Origin: a virus
Strand: one strand, 5' to 3'
DNA length: 20,532 nt
Virus record (IMG/VR): IMGVR_UViG_3300031873_000707
Location: 1 to 20,532 of that record
The notes under the pieces are model-generated. The model ran no database searches. It worked only from the letters and a program-made list of their open reading frames with translations, and was not told the DNA's origin. Below, piece by piece: positions 13,107 through 20,532 of the stretch. Every line of letters starts with the position of its first letter. The stretch's first letter is position 1. Position numbers and translations under genes: made by a program.

Positions 13107-16100
13107 ATGAGAAAATATCCCAGCACGAAGTCCCGGGATGCACTTTCCGAGCAGATCGTTCGGGTGCCGCTCGGGGGCTCTCTTGATCAGGAGACGGATC
13201 CTCTCCTGGTTCAACCGGGGCAAGTCGCGACGGCCGAGAACATCGTCTATGACAAGACCGGAAGGGTCTCGAAGGACCCGGGCATCCAGAATCTTCCCTA
13301 CAAGTTCCAGTTCGCGAGCGACCTGGGATGGTCATTCGTCAGTGTGAATCTCATTTCAGAATTCAAGGACTCTCTTCTCGTCGCTGGACGAGTGGTAGAC
13401 CAGAGAGGATACAACGACCCCGAGACGCATACGAGACTCTGCCAGTACGAGGAGCTCCATCAGGCCTTCGATCCTTCGAGACTAGGAAGTAACAGTTCTC
13501 GGGACAACACTTGGTCGCCCGTCGGACAGGATAATATATCGTATTCTCAGTCGAACTCAAATATAGCATGGCCAGGGATGGCCATCACTGCATCTTACTG
13601 TTGGTACTCCTGCGTCGGCCCATTGACCAACAGGGTCAGACTCGTGGTTATCGAGAAAGCCACTGAGACCAGATTTCAGACAGACCTCACCCTGACCGGG
13701 GCAGTCAAGACGAGACTTCTGGAAGTTGGCTCGAACGTCATTCTCTTGTGCGCAACAGCCACCAAGCTCTGGGGCATGTATTTCTCGAAGACGGATCCTA
13801 CGACTGCATCTGCCTGGATTGACCTGGGGCTCGTGAGCGTCGGCGGGTGGGGGACACCCGCTTCTCCGCAGGAAGGTTGGGAGTGCTGCGCATACAACAA
13901 CCAGTTGATCATCTCGAGGATAGACAACGCGACAAGCCAGGCTCGGTTTGATCTCTACTCGAGTGAACTTAAGGTCTGGGTAGACTGTACCGGGACCCAG
14001 TCGACGAACAAAATCGGCAAGACAAGCCATGGTCTCTCAGAGGGAGATGAGATCAGCTTCCGGTCAATCACCGGAGGGTCAGGGATAAACACGGGGACGA
14101 GTTATTACGTAGTGAATCCCGGCACAAACGACTTCAAGATCACGCCGAGTTCGTCATGGGAGGCCTGCATCGGGATAGCTTCAACAGACAGAATAAATAA
14201 AAGCACCTACAGTGTACTCAACGATGGTGATATAGTATTTTTCCGCTCACTCGTTGGGGGGTCGGGGGTAAGTGCAGGGACGGCCTACTATGTCATCAAT
14301 CGCAGGGATCTATGGTGGGTGAACTGCACTGGTACAGCTTCCAGCGACCTGATCAACAAAACCAGCCATGGTCTCATCGCGGGAGATGAAGTGGTCTTCA
14401 GAAATCTCATCGGCGGGGCCGGGATAGCTGAACTGAGCAAATACTATGTGGTCAATGCGCTGACCGACACCTTTCAGATCTCTCTGACCCCCGGAGGAGC
14501 TCCCGTAGACTTCACGACTAACATGACGTCTGGGCAATACGCAAAAGGCTCATACATCTACGGAGACTTTCAGATCTCGCTGACTCTCGGTGGGTCTGCC
14601 GTAAACTTCACGACTGACATAAGTTCTGGCGAGTATGTCAAGATCTTGGACTTCACAACAGATATGACGGCTGGCCAGTACTCCAGAGGCGCGGCTCTTG
14701 TCGCAGTCCCAATCAGGACCCTGATCATCGCCGAGACGGTGGTTGATGCCTTCGTCGCAGTCTTTCCTATAGAGTTCTCGCCCTACGATCTCGGAGCATG
14801 CTGGAGGAATGGGAACAACATCAGGTTTGCGAAGCTGGTGAACGATCTGACCGCAGTCAGGACGAGCTATCCTGTTACTCTTTATACGGTCGGAGCAACC
14901 GACATCGTCCACACGATCACCGGCTCGACGGACCTGCAGGACTACTATGCGAACGGCGGCGGCAACACCCAGGACTACTCGGTCAGAATTATCGTCTCTC
15001 GGGAGATGACGGTTGTAACGCCATCGGCCCTGACCGCGCAAGTGAAAGTAATCGACCAGGCAGTGATCAACGTCCCCAGGACGATCTACCTGCCTACTTC
15101 TATATATCACTATATAATCCTGTCGAACGCATCGACCATCAACGGCCGAATGTACCTGATAATCGGGAACGAGCACAGCGGCGCATCTCTGGTGACGACT
15201 GGCCGGAACAAAACCCAGCTGATACCCGTTGCCTGGTTTGCGCCAGAAGAGGTTGCCGCACAAAAGAAGAACCTGAGCCAGATCTATTATGACTCCTCGG
15301 CAGACAAACTATACGCCACCTACAATCGGAACGACTACCAGAACGATTTCTTCGCGACTGGCAAGATCTTCACCATGTCGGCTCACTGCAGGGGACTCCA
15401 GTTAGACAACGGCTACGTGGCAGGGGGAGGATTCATCGCGACCTTTGATGGATGTCCGGTAGATTGCGGATACTGGCATCCACCGGAGATCAAAGAGATC
15501 ACTTCCCCGACTGGAGGGGCACTCTCGGGCGGGACCTACAGTTACCGTGCGACCTACGAGTGGATCGACGGGAATGGCGAGATTCATATCTCGCAGCCCA
15601 GCAGCCCTGTTGACTTGACGGCGACCATGAACGACAAGGGCTATCTCTGGGTTAGACCGATCTCCCTAGGGTCTGAATACCGGAATAACAACGTCAAAAT
15701 AGTTATCTATCGGAACACCCAAACGACTCCGACGATCTACTTCCGGGTCGCGGAGGCGTACAATTCCGTTTACTCGTCGGGGGTCACGATCAGTGACACG
15801 ATGAGCGACATAACAGCCGAGTCGCAGCCGCAGCTCTACACGACAGGCGGTGTTTTCTCGAACACCACGCCACCACCTGCGAGGATTCTATTCAGGCACC
15901 AGGGGCGCATCTGGGCGATCAATGACGACGACAAGAAGGAGATCTGGCCCTCGAAGCCGAAGATCGCCGGGGTTGCTCCAGAGTTCTGCCCTGAGATGAC
16001 CATTCGGATGCCGGAGGATATCTTAGGATTCGGGAGTCAGGGGGACAACCTCTTGGCGTTCGGAAGGAAGAGGATCTACTCAATCCTAGGCGATGGGCCG

Positions 16101-17105
16101 AACTCCATCGGGGTCGGCTCCTGGCCTGAGCCTAGGCCGATTTCCTTCGACACCGGCACCAACAACGAGAAGTCGGTGAAGCAAACCGACTACGGAACAG
16201 TCTTTCAAAACGATCGGGGCATATTCGTAATCGGATCGCAGTCCAACATCCAACTCATCAGCGACGCGGTCACCACCGAACTCGGGACCAAGCAGATCGT
16301 CGCGGTTGTCTCGGAACTCGGGAGACAGGCAGTCAAGATATTCCTCGAGGGGGTGGACTCGAAGGTCCTCATCTACGACTTCAAGCACCAGCGATGGTCA
16401 ATCGCTTCTCTTGGCGCCGGGGTCTCAGTCGGAACCGCCGGGAACTACGGGCTGAACACGGTCCATTTCTCGACGGTCGACAGGAAGCTCAGGAAGACTG
16501 GGACTCTCTATAAGCTGGTCCAAGAGAAGATGACGATGAAGGTCGTCAGCCCCTGGATCAACTTACAAGGCCTTGCGACCTTCAAGCGTCTTTGGTGGAT
16601 AGATATCATCGGAGAATGGAAGGCGCAGCACAATCTAGTCGTCAAGATATCTCAAGACTACGTTTCGACCTATGACCAAACAGTCACGTTTGATTGCTCC
16701 TCGAGCGTCAGTCCATATCTGCTGAGAATCAAGCCGGCTCGGCAGAAGTGCATGGCGATCAAGGTCGAGGTATATGACGACGAGGTCTGGCTTGCCTGTA
16801 CCGGGACCCAGTCGACGAACAAGATCAACAGGGATGCGCACGGGCTCACGGCCGGAGAGACCGTCTCATTCCGCTTGCTTGTGGGCGGCACGGGGCTTAC
16901 CGAGGTGACGACTTATTACGTTGTAAACCCGACCACAAACGACTTTCAAGTCTCTCTGTCGTCGGGCGGGACGGCGGTCAACTTCACGACAGACATGACT
17001 TCAGGCGAGTTCTACAAGAGAGGGAACTCCTGCACTTTGACCGGACTTGAGTTACACTTGGCAACGAAGAACTTTGCCGCGAGAACTTACGGGAAGGACG
17101 GCTAA
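13107..17105 (+). CDS. Tail nozzle/hub protein with repeat modules (1332 aa)
   Basis: The N-terminus (VRVPLGGSLDQETDPLLVQP followed by GQVATAENIVYDKTGRV and DPG) is the signature of podovirus nozzle/hub proteins such as T7 gp12 and P22 gp10, which close the tail below the adaptor. Beta-strand-rich sequence throughout and the closing section (MAIKVEVYD, LTGLELHLATKNFAARTYGK) fit this. At 1332 residues it is far longer than T7 gp12 (about 794). Part of the excess is repeat modules: at about residues 290-530 (C294-TGTQSTN, then three HGL/YYVVN-type modules and several partial ones) and again at about 1230-1308. The ATG follows GAGGGA, which overlaps the stop of the previous gene. An alternative is a fused nozzle plus receptor-binding module, since no separate spike is in the window. 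Confidence 0.82.
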   Translation: MRKYPSTKSRDALSEQIVRVPLGGSLDQETDPLLVQPGQVATAENIVYDKTGRVSKDPGIQNLPYKFQFASDLGWSFVSVNLISEFKDSLLVAGRVVDQRGYNDPETHTRLCQYEELHQAFDPSRLGSNSSRDNTWSPVGQDNISYSQSNSNIAWPGMAITASYCWYSCVGPLTNRVRLVVIEKATETRFQTDLTLTGAVKTRLLEVGSNVILLCATATKLWGMYFSKTDPTTASAWIDLGLVSVGGWGTPASPQEGWECCAYNNQLIISRIDNATSQARFDLYSSELKVWVDCTGTQSTNKIGKTSHGLSEGDEISFRSITGGSGINTGTSYYVVNPGTNDFKITPSSSWEACIGIASTDRINKSTYSVLNDGDIVFFRSLVGGSGVSAGTAYYVINRRDLWWVNCTGTASSDLINKTSHGLIAGDEVVFRNLIGGAGIAELSKYYVVNALTDTFQISLTPGGAPVDFTTNMTSGQYAKGSYIYGDFQISLTLGGSAVNFTTDISSGEYVKILDFTTDMTAGQYSRGAALVAVPIRTLIIAETVVDAFVAVFPIEFSPYDLGACWRNGNNIRFAKLVNDLTAVRTSYPVTLYTVGATDIVHTITGSTDLQDYYANGGGNTQDYSVRIIVSREMTVVTPSALTAQVKVIDQAVINVPRTIYLPTSIYHYIILSNASTINGRMYLIIGNEHSGASLVTTGRNKTQLIPVAWFAPEEVAAQKKNLSQIYYDSSADKLYATYNRNDYQNDFFATGKIFTMSAHCRGLQLDNGYVAGGGFIATFDGCPVDCGYWHPPEIKEITSPTGGALSGGTYSYRATYEWIDGNGEIHISQPSSPVDLTATMNDKGYLWVRPISLGSEYRNNNVKIVIYRNTQTTPTIYFRVAEAYNSVYSSGVTISDTMSDITAESQPQLYTTGGVFSNTTPPPARILFRHQGRIWAINDDDKKEIWPSKPKIAGVAPEFCPEMTIRMPEDILGFGSQGDNLLAFGRKRIYSILGDGPNSIGVGSWPEPRPISFDTGTNNEKSVKQTDYGTVFQNDRGIFVIGSQSNIQLISDAVTTELGTKQIVAVVSELGRQAVKIFLEGVDSKVLIYDFKHQRWSIASLGAGVSVGTAGNYGLNTVHFSTVDRKLRKTGTLYKLVQEKMTMKVVSPWINLQGLATFKRLWWIDIIGEWKAQHNLVVKISQDYVSTYDQTVTFDCSSSVSPYLLRIKPARQKCMAIKVEVYDDEVWLACTGTQSTNKINRDAHGLTAGETVSFRLLVGGTGLTEVTTYYVVNPTTNDFQVSLSSGGTAVNFTTDMTSGEFYKRGNSCTLTGLELHLATKNFAARTYGKDG
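13985..14700 (+). repeat. Block of HGL/YYVVN/FTTDMTSG repeat modules in nozzle gene
   Basis: Encodes tandem versions of one module. A first half has TGTQSTNKIGKTSHGLSEGD-type sequence. A centre reads SYYVVNPGTNDF. A second half has GGxxVxFTTDMTSGxY-type sequence. Three first halves begin near 13985, 14165 and 14327. Complete or partial second halves appear near 14485, 14565 and 14650, the last two cut short. The middle module has lost the HGL core (STYSVLNDGD) and its second half. This patchwork suggests repeated unequal exchange within the gene. Confidence 0.82.
16796..17026 (+). repeat. Distal copy of the nozzle repeat module
   Basis: A complete module near the C-terminus of the nozzle gene. 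Its first 27 bases (16796-16822) are identical to 13985-14011, about 2.8 kb upstream and in the same frame. It then encodes AHGLTAGETVSF, TTYYVVNPTTNDFQVS and VNFTTDMTSGEF. It is the cleanest single example of the module in the gene. Confidence 0.85.
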
Positions 17106-17106
17106 A

Positions 17107-18168
17107 ATGGGCGAACCTATCGGCGGAGTGCCCAGGGACCCCAACCCTAGGCCGGGAATGAGGGAAGGACCGTGGCGCGGCGAGAACGACCCGCCGCCGC
17201 CGCCTCGAGAGGTATCTGACGAAGAATACCAGCGGTTGATGCGGGAGGAGTTCAGAAACAGTGCAATTGGAAAGAAATTCAGGGGAGAACTCGGCAAAGT
17301 AGGTGGGTTTCCTAATCAAGTATTCGACGAGGGACAGTTTGCCATAGACGAGGCGAGACGGATCCAGGAGGAAACCGACAAGCGGACCCGTGAACTCGAG
17401 ACGCAGCTCTGGAGCCAGGCAAGAGGGGAAGAGACTCCATCGCAGAAACAATTCGCAGAGCAACTACAGCAAACCCAACGCCTACAAAAGGGAATGGTAG
17501 GGTCGGTCCGAGGGCTCTCGGGCGAAAGGGCCAGGCGTTACGGCCAAGATTTCGGATCCAGACTCGAGACAGAAGGCAGGCCTCGTCTCGCATCTATTCG
17601 CGCTACCGAGATGCAAGACGCAGAAGAGGCTCTCACTAGGTTCCAAGGCCAACGAGACGCGCTGGCCTTGCAGTATCTCCAAATGGCGTATTCCGCAGAG
17701 GATGCCAAAAGAATGGCAGACCTGGAATACCAAAATATGATTCAAGCCTTCCGCGATCAGAAGTTGGCTGAATACAAGCAAAGAATAGACAGAGAAATGG
17801 GAATTTTCGGAGGCATCACTGGGGCGGTAGGCAGGATCGCCGCCATGTTCAGCGATAAAAATACCAAGCAAAACGTAAGTGGCGTGAAATCGGGAGAAGT
17901 GAACGACTTCCTTGGCGCGCTAAAAGGCTACACATACGAGTACAAAGACGAGTTCAAGAAGCACCCGCAGGCCAACGACTCAAAGAACACTGGGATCATG
18001 GCACAGGACCTCGAAAAAAGTTCAATCGGAAGGACAATAATCAAAGAGGTTGACGTAAACGGCAGGAAGATAAAAGCAGTCGATAACGGGCGGTTCGTAC
18101 ACGCTCTAGCCGCCGCCGTAGCCGACATGAACAATAGGCTGAATAAGCTGAAGCGAGCAGGAGCCTAA
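17107..18168 (+). CDS. Helical virion protein with C-terminal S74 chaperone domain
   Basis: A 353-residue protein; ATG at 17107 with GGAAGGA upstream. The N-terminus is Pro/Gly-rich (residues 1-35), and residues about 40-235 are charged, Gln/Glu/Arg-rich helices likely to form coiled coils. A short Gly/Ala/Ile segment (IFGGITGAVGRIAAMF) leads into a C-terminal domain that begins SDKNTKQNV at S249. It continues NDFLGALKGYTYEYKD, GIMAQDLEK, and a final helix AAAVADMNNRLNKLKR. This is the intramolecular chaperone of endosialidase type (peptidase S74), with the Ser and the Lys five residues later preserved. Family knowledge predicts self-cleavage before S249, releasing about 105 residues after trimerisation. 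It could be an internal/ejection protein or a fibre-like protein; the helical body favours the former. Confidence 0.82.
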   Translation: MGEPIGGVPRDPNPRPGMREGPWRGENDPPPPPREVSDEEYQRLMREEFRNSAIGKKFRGELGKVGGFPNQVFDEGQFAIDEARRIQEETDKRTRELETQLWSQARGEETPSQKQFAEQLQQTQRLQKGMVGSVRGLSGERARRYGQDFGSRLETEGRPRLASIRATEMQDAEEALTRFQGQRDALALQYLQMAYSAEDAKRMADLEYQNMIQAFRDQKLAEYKQRIDREMGIFGGITGAVGRIAAMFSDKNTKQNVSGVKSGEVNDFLGALKGYTYEYKDEFKKHPQANDSKNTGIMAQDLEKSSIGRTIIKEVDVNGRKIKAVDNGRFVHALAAAVADMNNRLNKLKRAGA

Positions 18169-18169
18169 A

Positions 18170-18958
18170 ATGGACTGGAAGTGGAAACGAGCCGAGTATG
18201 AGGCAAGGCAGCGACAAAGAATGCGGGAAGATCAGGCTGTCGGCGGGAGGATAGACACCGAAGACACAGATCGCTTCCAGCAATTCGCACGATCTATGTA
18301 CGCCCAGGCGAGGCCTGGGCAATGGGGCGCGATCAACGAACTTCTCTCGAGGAGAATGTCGGGCGAGTCGGAGTCGGCATCCAAAATCAAGGGACAGATC
18401 CTTCAGGCGCAGATGTCCGAAGAGATGTCGAAGAGAATCGCGAATAGAGCGGGCAGCTCTCAATCGGCGGCTCTTGCATTAGCGGCGGCACGCCCAGTAG
18501 CTGACAAATCGGCGGCGGCCGTAGAGCACTCTGCGATGCAGAGGCGGATCGAGCAGGGACAGTCGATAAACACCTTCGCCAACGCGTCCCAAAAGCAAGA
18601 AGGCTTTAGGTCTGACCTTCTCAAAATGGGGCTATCCGACGCGCAAGCTAAACTAGCTGCGGACATTCAAACGAGGAAAAACGTATTCCGCGATGTTCTT
18701 AGGGAACGGCAGAAAAGTCAGATCAGCGATCAATACGCCGAGCAGGTCAGACTCGGAATGGTGGGGGCCTTGGGTGGTGCGGTCGCTGCCTTGGGATCCA
18801 TGGGAAGTAATGAGCAACAGAAGAAGAAACCGGAAGATCAAGACCAAGGTGTGCTCGATGTGAAGGGAGATGTAATACAATGGGGAGAAGGGGAAGAAGA
18901 ACGCTTGGGCGATGAATTCGAGTGGTCGCAAGAGGGAAAGCCGGCGGCCCTGGCATAG
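18170..18958 (+). CDS. Probable internal virion (ejection) protein, Ala-rich helical
   Basis: A 262-residue protein; ATG one base after the previous stop, with CAGGAG upstream. It is helix-rich, high in Ala, Gln, Ser and Arg, without cysteines. A Gly/Ala segment at about residues 194-212 (VRLGMVGALGGAVAALGSMG) could insert in or lie on a membrane. The C-terminal 50 residues are acidic and polar. Composition, size and position after the nozzle resemble small ejection proteins of T7-like phages (gp14 type), which leave the virion and help make the DNA channel through the envelope. No sequence signature proves this. Confidence 0.6.
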   Translation: MDWKWKRAEYEARQRQRMREDQAVGGRIDTEDTDRFQQFARSMYAQARPGQWGAINELLSRRMSGESESASKIKGQILQAQMSEEMSKRIANRAGSSQSAALALAAARPVADKSAAAVEHSAMQRRIEQGQSINTFANASQKQEGFRSDLLKMGLSDAQAKLAADIQTRKNVFRDVLRERQKSQISDQYAEQVRLGMVGALGGAVAALGSMGSNEQQKKKPEDQDQGVLDVKGDVIQWGEGEEERLGDEFEWSQEGKPAALA

Positions 18959-18969
18959 GAGAGCAGAAA

Positions 18970-19131
18970 ATGAAAGAGATCCCCATGCTTTTGGTCGTCT
19001 CTGGGAAGAAGGGTCTCAAGAAGGAAGACGACGAAGACGAGGACGACGACGAAGACGAGGGGAAGCTCCTCGAAAAGGCTCTTGCTAAAAGCAAGGGCGT
19101 ACCTCCCATCTTGCTCGTTTCTCGAAAGTAG
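18970..19131 (+). CDS. Small acidic protein with matching hydrophobic ends (53 aa)
   Basis: Its ATG at 18970 follows AGGAGA by about eight bases, and a stop at 19129-19131 precedes the next gene. The protein has a hydrophobic head (IPMLLVVSGKKG), a central Asp/Glu run (EDDEDEDDDEDEG) and a hydrophobic tail (VPPILLVSRK) that mirrors the head: P-x-LLV-V-S-x-K. The acidic run comes from a GA(C/A/G) triplet expansion. It lies among probable ejection protein genes, so a virion or assembly role is plausible. The family is not recognised. Confidence 0.62.
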   Translation: MKEIPMLLVVSGKKGLKKEDDEDEDDDEDEGKLLEKALAKSKGVPPILLVSRK

Positions 19132-19139
19132 GAGACGTC

Positions 19140-20532
19140 ATGGCCGATGAAATTCCCCCCCTTCTGGCGCTCAACCAGGACGAGCCCCTGATCCAGTCCT
19201 ACGATCCCAACTCCGACGTTCCCCTCCCCGGAGATCCGTCGCAAAGCATGGACCCTGAAACGATCATTGGCCCCAACATTCCCGAGTCAATGGTCGTGCC
19301 TTCTATGCGAAGCGGCTCGGAGCCGGCACCGATATTGCCAGAGGAAGAGGGGCACCGGTACTGGGATAAAGAGACAGGCAAGTCGATGCCGATCGGTGAA
19401 GCGCGGAGGCTCGGTCTCATAGACAAACCGGCTGCGGGTCCGGGCGCCCCTCCTTCTATGCTCGGCGAACGGAGGCCTTATCAGGCCGCTACAGACCCGT
19501 CCATACCGCAGACGCTAAACGTCCGCGGTATGTTTGGCGATGCTCCGGGGATCAATCTCAGAGAAGCGCAAAAAGCGGCACGGGAAATGGAGGGGTACGA
19601 GGGTAGACTTTCTGATTCTGAGTTGAAGATCGGTGGCCTGACTGCTGAGAAGACAGCCTTAATTCAGCAGAAGTCTACGGCAGAGCAAGCGTTCGACAAA
19701 GAACAAGTCCGTATTCGCGAAAAGGCGATCAAAGCGCAGAAAGAAGCGGACGACCTCCGGCTCCAGGCGATGGAAACGGCGAAGGCCGACGTGCGCTCTA
19801 AAATATCAGGTCTACAGGACCTTCAGGACAATCTCTTGTCGTCGAAGATGGATCCTGGTCGGTTCTGGAACGACAGGACGACTGGACAGAAGATAGCAAT
19901 TGCGATCGGAATTGCGCTCAGTTCCTTTGGAAGTATAATGTCTGGAGGAAAACAGCCGAACTATGCTTTAGATATCATAGACAAGGCGATCGACCGAGAT
20001 CTAGATGCGCAAAAAGCAGACATCGATCGGCTCGGGATGAAGATCAACGTCCAACAAAATCTCATCGCGCAGACTCGGGCGGTAACGCAGGATGCTCAGG
20101 CGGAATATTCCGCGGCTAAGGCGATGGCGTTCGACCAGGTTTCGGCGCAACTGGACGTGGCCGCTTTGCGCTACAAAGACGCGACAGCTAAAAGCCGGCT
20201 GGGACTGCTCGGCAACGACGTCGCGACCAAGGCCGAAGACTTCAGGATGAAGACCTTGGACCATCTCTCCTCCGCAGCTGCTCGCCGGGGCGGAATACAG
20301 CTTCAGATAGCTACGGCAGACTACGAAGCAAAGAAGGGGACCTGGGCGATGGAGATGACGGCCCTCTCGAAGATGGGCACCCCAGGGACCATGCCCGGAC
20401 AGCACCCTGACCTACAATGGCTCCCCGGATCGCAAGGACCCGCGAAAAAAGAAAACGCGGCAAGGGCGGCCATGGAGTGGGAAGATGGGAAGCTTCTAGA
20501 TGCGGCATTCAGCAATCTGATAGCTCTCGGTC
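19140..20532 (+). CDS. Large coiled-coil virion protein, probable ejection protein, 3' end beyond window
   Basis: An open frame from an ATG at 19140 (AGGAGA upstream) stays open for 464 codons to the window edge, so the C-terminus is missing. The N-terminal ~130 residues are Pro-rich and probably disordered (PLLALNQDEPLIQSYDPNSD). Residues about 150-235 form a coiled coil. Residues 238-310 contain DPGRFWNDRTTGQKIAIAIG, a hydrophobic stretch ending LSSFGSIMSGG, and then ALDIIDKAIDRDLDAQK. I recall this combination from helical virion proteins of other phages, where a membrane-like segment is followed by an amphipathic D/E-K helix. More coiled coil follows. Position and composition suggest one of the large internal proteins ejected with the DNA. 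No lytic transglycosylase motif is visible in the part present. Confidence 0.75.
   Translation, partial: MADEIPPLLALNQDEPLIQSYDPNSDVPLPGDPSQSMDPETIIGPNIPESMVVPSMRSGSEPAPILPEEEGHRYWDKETGKSMPIGEARRLGLIDKPAAGPGAPPSMLGERRPYQAATDPSIPQTLNVRGMFGDAPGINLREAQKAAREMEGYEGRLSDSELKIGGLTAEKTALIQQKSTAEQAFDKEQVRIREKAIKAQKEADDLRLQAMETAKADVRSKISGLQDLQDNLLSSKMDPGRFWNDRTTGQKIAIAIGIALSSFGSIMSGGKQPNYALDIIDKAIDRDLDAQKADIDRLGMKINVQQNLIAQTRAVTQDAQAEYSAAKAMAFDQVSAQLDVAALRYKDATAKSRLGLLGNDVATKAEDFRMKTLDHLSSAAARRGGIQLQIATADYEAKKGTWAMEMTALSKMGTPGTMPGQHPDLQWLPGSQGPAKKENAARAAMEWEDGKLLDAAFSNLIALG
19502..19532. other. Strong inverted repeat inside coding sequence
   Basis: CATACCGCAGACG (19502-19514) and CGTCCGCGGTATG (19520-19532) form a 13-bp stem with one mismatch around the loop CTAAA. 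It lies within the reading frame of the large coiled-coil gene, so it is not a gene-end terminator, and no T-run follows. It may be an RNA processing or attenuation hairpin, a protein-binding site, or chance. Confidence 0.55.

Noticed and set aside
9208-13107. Programmed frameshift such as the tail assembly chaperone pair of long-tailed phages
   Set aside because: No tape-measure or tail-tube gene and no overlapping slippery-site pair; gene order is that of a short-tailed phage.
19024-19060. GA(C/A/G) triplet tract considered as a DNA repeat element
   Set aside because: It is fully explained by the Asp/Glu run of the 53-residue protein; noted there instead.

Overview
The window is a contiguous piece of a double-stranded DNA tailed phage (or prophage) genome. 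It holds a complete left-to-right packaging and virion-morphogenesis module, preceded by a replication-initiator gene and bounded on the left by a small leftward gene cluster. The gene set (TerS, TerL, portal, scaffold, HK97-type major capsid protein, adaptor, a very long nozzle-like protein, then helix-rich probable ejection proteins, with no tape measure, major tail tube or baseplate gene) points to a short-tailed, podovirus-like virion. The DNA is GC-rich and coding-dense; genes mostly abut or overlap by 1-4 bases. GTG and TTG starts with good ribosome binding sites are common (657, 3644, 4054, 5519, 5962, 12771). The host cannot be named from the sequence. No integrase, lysis gene, tRNA or CRISPR array is visible.

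Layout. 1-579: two leftward genes of unknown function, the first cut by the window edge. 580-656: a divergent intergenic region where two sigma70-like promoters interlock. 657-2016: rightward early genes, namely two small unknown proteins and a 275-residue winged-helix replication initiator. Its coding sequence contains five 22-bp iterons followed by an AT-rich block, the layout of a lambda-O-type internal replication origin. 2070-3642: an accessory cassette of a glycosyltransferase family 9-like protein, a small Cys/His protein and a GNAT acetyltransferase. 3644-5505: small and large terminase. 5519-6354: two paralogous beta-rich proteins. 6355-10505: portal, scaffold (with a possible 13-residue lysine-rich peptide encoded in an overlapping frame) and major capsid protein. 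10525-12066: two related beta-rich virion proteins built on the same backbone but carrying different inserted modules. 12086-13100: head-tail adaptor and a small virion protein. 13107-17105: a 1332-residue tail nozzle/hub protein loaded with repeat modules. 17107-20532: a helical protein ending in an S74 intramolecular chaperone domain, an Ala-rich helical protein, a 53-residue acidic protein and a large coiled-coil protein that runs off the right edge; the long helical ones are probably ejection (internal virion) proteins.

The most notable features are the origin-like iteron array whose DNA, not its protein translation, is conserved; the HGL/YYVVN repeat modules shared between the second post-capsid protein and the nozzle, with DNA-level identity that suggests recent duplication; the glycosyltransferase/Zn/acetyltransferase cassette of unknown purpose; and the embedded lysine-rich mini-ORF. 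Everything from about 610 rightward is on one strand with no obvious terminator, so it could be read as one or a few long transcripts.
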